Shown here: piece by piece, positions 61,869 to 64,000 of the stretch
Position numbering within the stretch: position 1 is the stretch's first letter
Layout of the letters: each line of letters begins with the position of its first letter
Assembly (NCBI GenBank): GCA_905250025.1
Contig: CAJNOJ010000038.1
Location: forward strand, 186,001 to 250,000
DNA: 64,000 bases
Source: Adineta ricciae
Taxonomy: Eukaryota > Rotifera > Eurotatoria > Adinetida > Adinetidae
Direction: 5' to 3'
Translations under genes and position numbers: made by a program
Notes under the pieces: generated by a model
The model's database searches: none
What the model was told of the DNA's origin: nothing
What the model saw: only the letters and a program-made list of their open reading frames with translations

Positions 61869-63632
61869 CTAAAATAAAGAAAATGTTTGTCACCAGTGTC
61901 GTTCTCAGTTATATACCATACACATTCAAAGCATATGCCAGCGGTGGGATGATTACTAGAGAGAAAAGGAAAAACAGAATCTGACATACGTTGTTTTTTC
62001 TTCTTCAAAAAATGTCGTTGAGAATGAGAAAATTATTTTTTTATTATTTACATCACATTCATTCTCTCGTCCAATGAATGACATCGGAATGGAGGGATAG
62101 GAAAAAACAACACACGGATTCACAAAGTTTTATAGCGAAGTTTGATTCATCGAGAGTAGAAATTCGAAATTTTCTTCGTTTATCGTGCCTTATTCGAAGA
62201 TATTTGTTTCATTTTGGTTTCGTCTATTCTCTTTTGTTTTTCTTTTCCAAGGTCAATTGGTATTCGACAAACACGTATTTGATCACGACAAGTCTGCGTG
62301 ATATAGTATATTATAGTGCAACGTCTTTCACGTATCTGACAATTCATCTTACTGAATTTTACGAGCGAACCAATCGTGAGAGATTTCAAGTCAGCTTCTG
62401 TAAAAACTTGTAATTTGATTTGTTTTATCAATGGTATCAGTATACAAAGTGAAAACGTACACAATACGAATGATGACTGTGTTTCTCGGATTGAAATGCG
62501 CTGATGCAGAAGCTTTTCTTAGATATTAAATTTTTGAGAGAAAATTTCTATCTGACTTACTTCTCTCACGAAATGCTCTTAATTTGACTTGTTATTTCAT
62601 TCAGGGAGAGAAACAACAGGGAACTCTTGAATGACAATTGAAGAAATAAATATTTCACAAGAATCTAATTACTTGGAGACTTAAAGTAAAAGGTTTTTAC
62701 ATAAAATCCAAGATAAGACTGAAGAATATGTATTCGTTAAAAGAATTTCAGTTCGTATTGATAACTGTGATGACTTATTATCTATTTTTTCAAATGAACA
62801 AATCTCTAATCTCAACATCCATCTGAACTATACCCGATTAGTTACGATCGATTGTCTCCATCTAATGTCTGCACATTGAATAATATGATATATAATACAA
62901 AGTGCGAATAATTACCTTTTATATTGTCATCGATTCATTATTTAACAACAATATGATATAATATAAAAGTGATTGAGCGTCTCTTCGTCTCAACATCAAA
63001 GTTTATACAAAATGATATTGTAATTTTCACACTGAAACAGATGATTATTTGAACAAAGAAACTTTCTAATAGGTTTTGTGTAATGATCACTTGATACAAC
63101 CCTCGATAATACCATTGGTTCATGTGATAAAGTTATTAGCTAGTATGTAATTTATCGAATTACAATGTAAACGTTTTACATGGAGAAAAGTATCTATTCT
63201 TCATTTATTTTCATGTGCGAAGAGAAAAAAAATGCAAAATATCATTAATTATCTATCAATCATCAAATCAGTTTCATCTTGGTATACGCGTAGCAATTCA
63301 ACTTTTCTTTCGCAAGTTAAATATAACCTTTACATCGTCTGTGTTGTTATTCAATCATTTTTCTTTCTTCGTTTGCTTCGATAGGACTAAAATGAAATAT
63401 TAGTTTGTTTAGTTTTTTTTTCTTCTTCTTTCTTGCTAAATTTGATGAGCACGTTTTTTTTGTTCGGTAAATTTCGTGTTTCTTTTTATCTATTCTCTCA
63501 GCAATTACGTGCGTATCCGTGGGAAAGAAAATAAGGCAATATTCGATTAGAAACAGAGTGCTATGAACGAAGCGTAGGACAATCATTATTGATCGGGGTA
63601 CTTCTCTGTTTAGATATTCATTTACTAGTTGA
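61869..63632. other. Divergent intergenic region (nuclear receptor / synaptophysin-like)
   Basis: 1.76 kb. At about 61918-61956 the minus strand has an open stretch bounded by CTCTCTAG and GTATAT (HPTAGICFECVW) that could be a small upstream exon of the receptor. Otherwise there is no coding evidence. Confidence 0.35.
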
Positions 63633-64000
63633 ATGCAGGCGATTCAATCGAAACTGTCGGTACATGCAGTGACCTCGTATTTGGGAGTATTCAAGGGTAA
63701 GTTGTAAATAATCTCCCGAAAAATGTGCGAATGTCGAAGAAAAAAATCGATGTGTAACCATTTAGAACATTTTTATCTTTAAATCGAACATAAAGGTCGG
63801 GAGATACATGAATTATGCTGAAAGACTAAGTATGATAGCTGATGTTTATTTCGATTTTTAATGTTTAGAACCTCGTGGTCTAATTCGTCTATTTCAAATC
63901 ATCTTTGCTATATTAGCATTTGCTACTGCGTGTAATGGTCGTTCCTCAACGACACTCGACTACGGTGGCAAAGACGATGCGATTGTTTCATCATGGTCAT
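63633..64000 (+). CDS. Synaptophysin-family MARVEL protein, 5' part (partial)
   Basis: Exon 1 63633-63696 (GTAAGT donor) joins exon 2 from 63869, which is cut by the window end. The protein starts MQAIQSKLSVHAV, then YLGVFKEPRGLIRLFQIIFA and ILAFATACNG, matching the start of synaptophysin/synaptoporin/SYPL proteins (VFKEPLGF then FAIFAFATC). These are four-TM vesicle membrane proteins; only the first TM helix is in view. The ATG is preceded by in-frame stops, so it is the likely start. Confidence 0.75.

Noticed and set aside
61918-61956. Possible upstream micro-exon of the HR96-like receptor
   Set aside because: Bounded by plausible CTCTCTAG and GTATAT sites, but no upstream ATG exon in phase was found, so it was not added to the gene model.

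Overview
The window is nuclear DNA from an invertebrate animal. It is AT-rich, with single-copy metazoan genes (CRIM1, condensin NCAPH, RASSF7/8, STRA6, PKA catalytic subunit, FUBP, GM2A, synaptophysin family, two nuclear receptors) on both strands, split by very short introns of mostly 48-60 bp. Short introns, low GC, dense gene order and splice acceptors lying directly against start codons would fit a bdelloid rotifer. That placement is an inference, not something the sequence proves. Exon structures were rebuilt by hand from splice sites, reading phase and family conservation. Where exon lists are given, the summed lengths close in frame to a stop.

Layout. 1-566 (+) is the end of JMJD7. 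840-1604 (+) is a coiled-coil/ubiquitin-like protein. 1913-2566 (-) is a claudin-like four-TM protein. 3570-6496 (+) is RASSF7/8. 6993-9916 (-) holds two tandem retinol-dehydrogenase-like SDR genes. 10457-14828 (-) is CRIM1. After 3.6 kb without genes come two small genes on the minus strand (18450-19661) and, divergent from them, an E2-like plus O-methyltransferase-like pair (19869-21613, +). 21897-24164 (-) is NCAPH and 25394-26913 (+) an NR2E-type nuclear receptor. 27894-28232 (+) is a small unknown protein, followed by a 4.7 kb gene desert. 32925-36313 (+) is an RGK-family GTPase and 36492-40241 (-) an 18-exon puromycin-sensitive-type aminopeptidase. 40683-41937 (+) is a Q/N-rich protein, 43157-45356 (-) FUBP, 46280-47383 (+) a secreted kinase-like protein and 47996-49286 (-) PKA-C. 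52288-54808 (-) is STRA6-like and 55528-57140 (-) a C-type lectin/EGF membrane protein. 57885-57957 (-) is tRNA-Ala(TGC), 58930-59567 (-) GM2A-like, 60405-61868 (-) an HR96/DAF-12-type nuclear receptor. From 63633 (+) the start of a synaptophysin-family gene runs off the window.

The most striking observations are: (1) a close two-gene unit pairing an E2 fold whose catalytic cysteine is lysine with an O-methyltransferase-like protein that has lost its SAM-binding core, the second ATG lying immediately after a splice acceptor as expected for SL trans-splicing; (2) an apparent AT-AC intron splitting the glycine codon of the aminopeptidase WLNEGFASW motif; (3) a recurrent class of 5' splice sites of the form AG|GTTTGN or GTTCGN in many unrelated genes; (4) several 3n-length introns without stop codons that a gene finder would read through; (5) a FUBP with three KH domains instead of four. 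Retinoid handling is a loose theme (STRA6, two RDH-like SDRs, nuclear receptors), but the genes are not clustered.
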